This document shows positions 30,296-30,348 of a stretch of 30,348 nucleotides of DNA, piece by piece. The notes under the pieces are model-generated. The model was not told the DNA's origin. It was given only the letters and a program-made list of their open reading frames with translations, and did not search any database. The stretch's first letter is position 1. Each line of letters starts with the position of its first letter. The DNA is taken from assembly GCA_041744735.1 (NCBI GenBank), contig JBGTKH010000175.1, positions 1-30,348 of the forward strand, given 5' to 3'. Source of the stretch: JBGTKH01 sp041744735. Lineage in GTDB: Bacteria; Planctomycetota; Planctomycetia; Pirellulales; Pirellulaceae. The position numbers and the translations under genes were made by a program.

Positions 30296-30348
30296 GGTGG
30301 CTGGGGTCGAGTCTTCGAGCCCCCGGATGCCTGTTTTGCTGGGGGCTC
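30296..30348. terminator. Palindromic element / possible terminator at the right edge
   Basis: GAGCCCCC (30317-30324) and GGGGGCTC (30341-30348) form an 8-bp GC stem with a 16-base loop, 27 bases after the Cys-rich gene. A second, overlapping dyad (CTGGGGTCGA with TCGAGCCCC) precedes it. This may be another repeat family rather than a classical terminator; no T-run can be seen because the window ends. Confidence 0.5.

Overview
The window looks like planctomycete DNA, probably from the Pirellulales side of the phylum. Evidence includes a planctomycete-style surface protein whose N-terminus carries the LEALESRMMLA motif followed by dockerin-like repeats, FHA-domain signalling proteins, a cyclic-nucleotide-binding/ferredoxin protein family that I know mainly from planctomycetes, large multihaem cytochromes, a DUF4058 protein, and many short GTAG-flanked palindromes (REP-like elements). 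The first ~680 bases differ: the end of a type I 3-dehydroquinase gene and the first half of an EamA transporter, which stop abruptly inside an unrelated ATPase. Both resemble verrucomicrobial genes, so this end may be a rearrangement or an assembly chimera.

Layout. (1) 1-1867: aroD 3' end, truncated EamA transporter, headless AAA ATPase, and a frameshifted PD-(D/E)xK nuclease-like partner (defence-like pair). (2) 1957-4374: a J-like/membrane/beta-sandwich protein, a small exported protein and a GNAT acetyltransferase. (3) 4478-10784 (minus strand): a three-gene operon of a cNMP-binding protein, an FHA / Ala-Lys-repeat / cNMP-binding / four-cluster ferredoxin protein, and an FHA-GAF-class III nucleotide cyclase. 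(4) 11073-11924: a divergent b-type-cytochrome-like membrane protein. (5) 11938-13074: a REP-associated tyrosine transposase (RAYT) flanked by REP elements. (6) 13142-17848: three multihaem c-type cytochrome genes (10, 5 and 5 haem sites). (7) 18018-19358: DUF4058 protein and a zinc-ribbon membrane protein. (8) 19416-25844 (minus strand): an outer-membrane beta-barrel-like gene followed by a 10-haem cytochrome fused to an LVIVD beta-propeller. (9) 26248-30289: a large surface protein with FG-GAP-like, dockerin and two GlcG/HbpS domains, then a Cys-rich exported protein.

How it may work together. Regions 3, 4, 6 and 8 together encode about 30 c-type haem sites, a membrane b-type cytochrome candidate, a four-[4Fe-4S] electron-transfer protein, a nucleotide cyclase and two proteins with cNMP-binding segments. 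My inference is an envelope electron-transfer chain whose cytoplasmic ferredoxin module is gated by a cyclic nucleotide made by the neighbouring cyclase, with a porin-cytochrome pair as a possible outer-membrane exit.

Superimposed on this is a REP/RAYT system. Palindromes begin with GTAG, keep a GTGA loop while their stems covary, supply the TAG stop codon of three genes, sit in two promoter regions, and in a related family have been read into the N-terminus of the large cytochrome. Most functional statements are from reading domains by eye; no database search was run.
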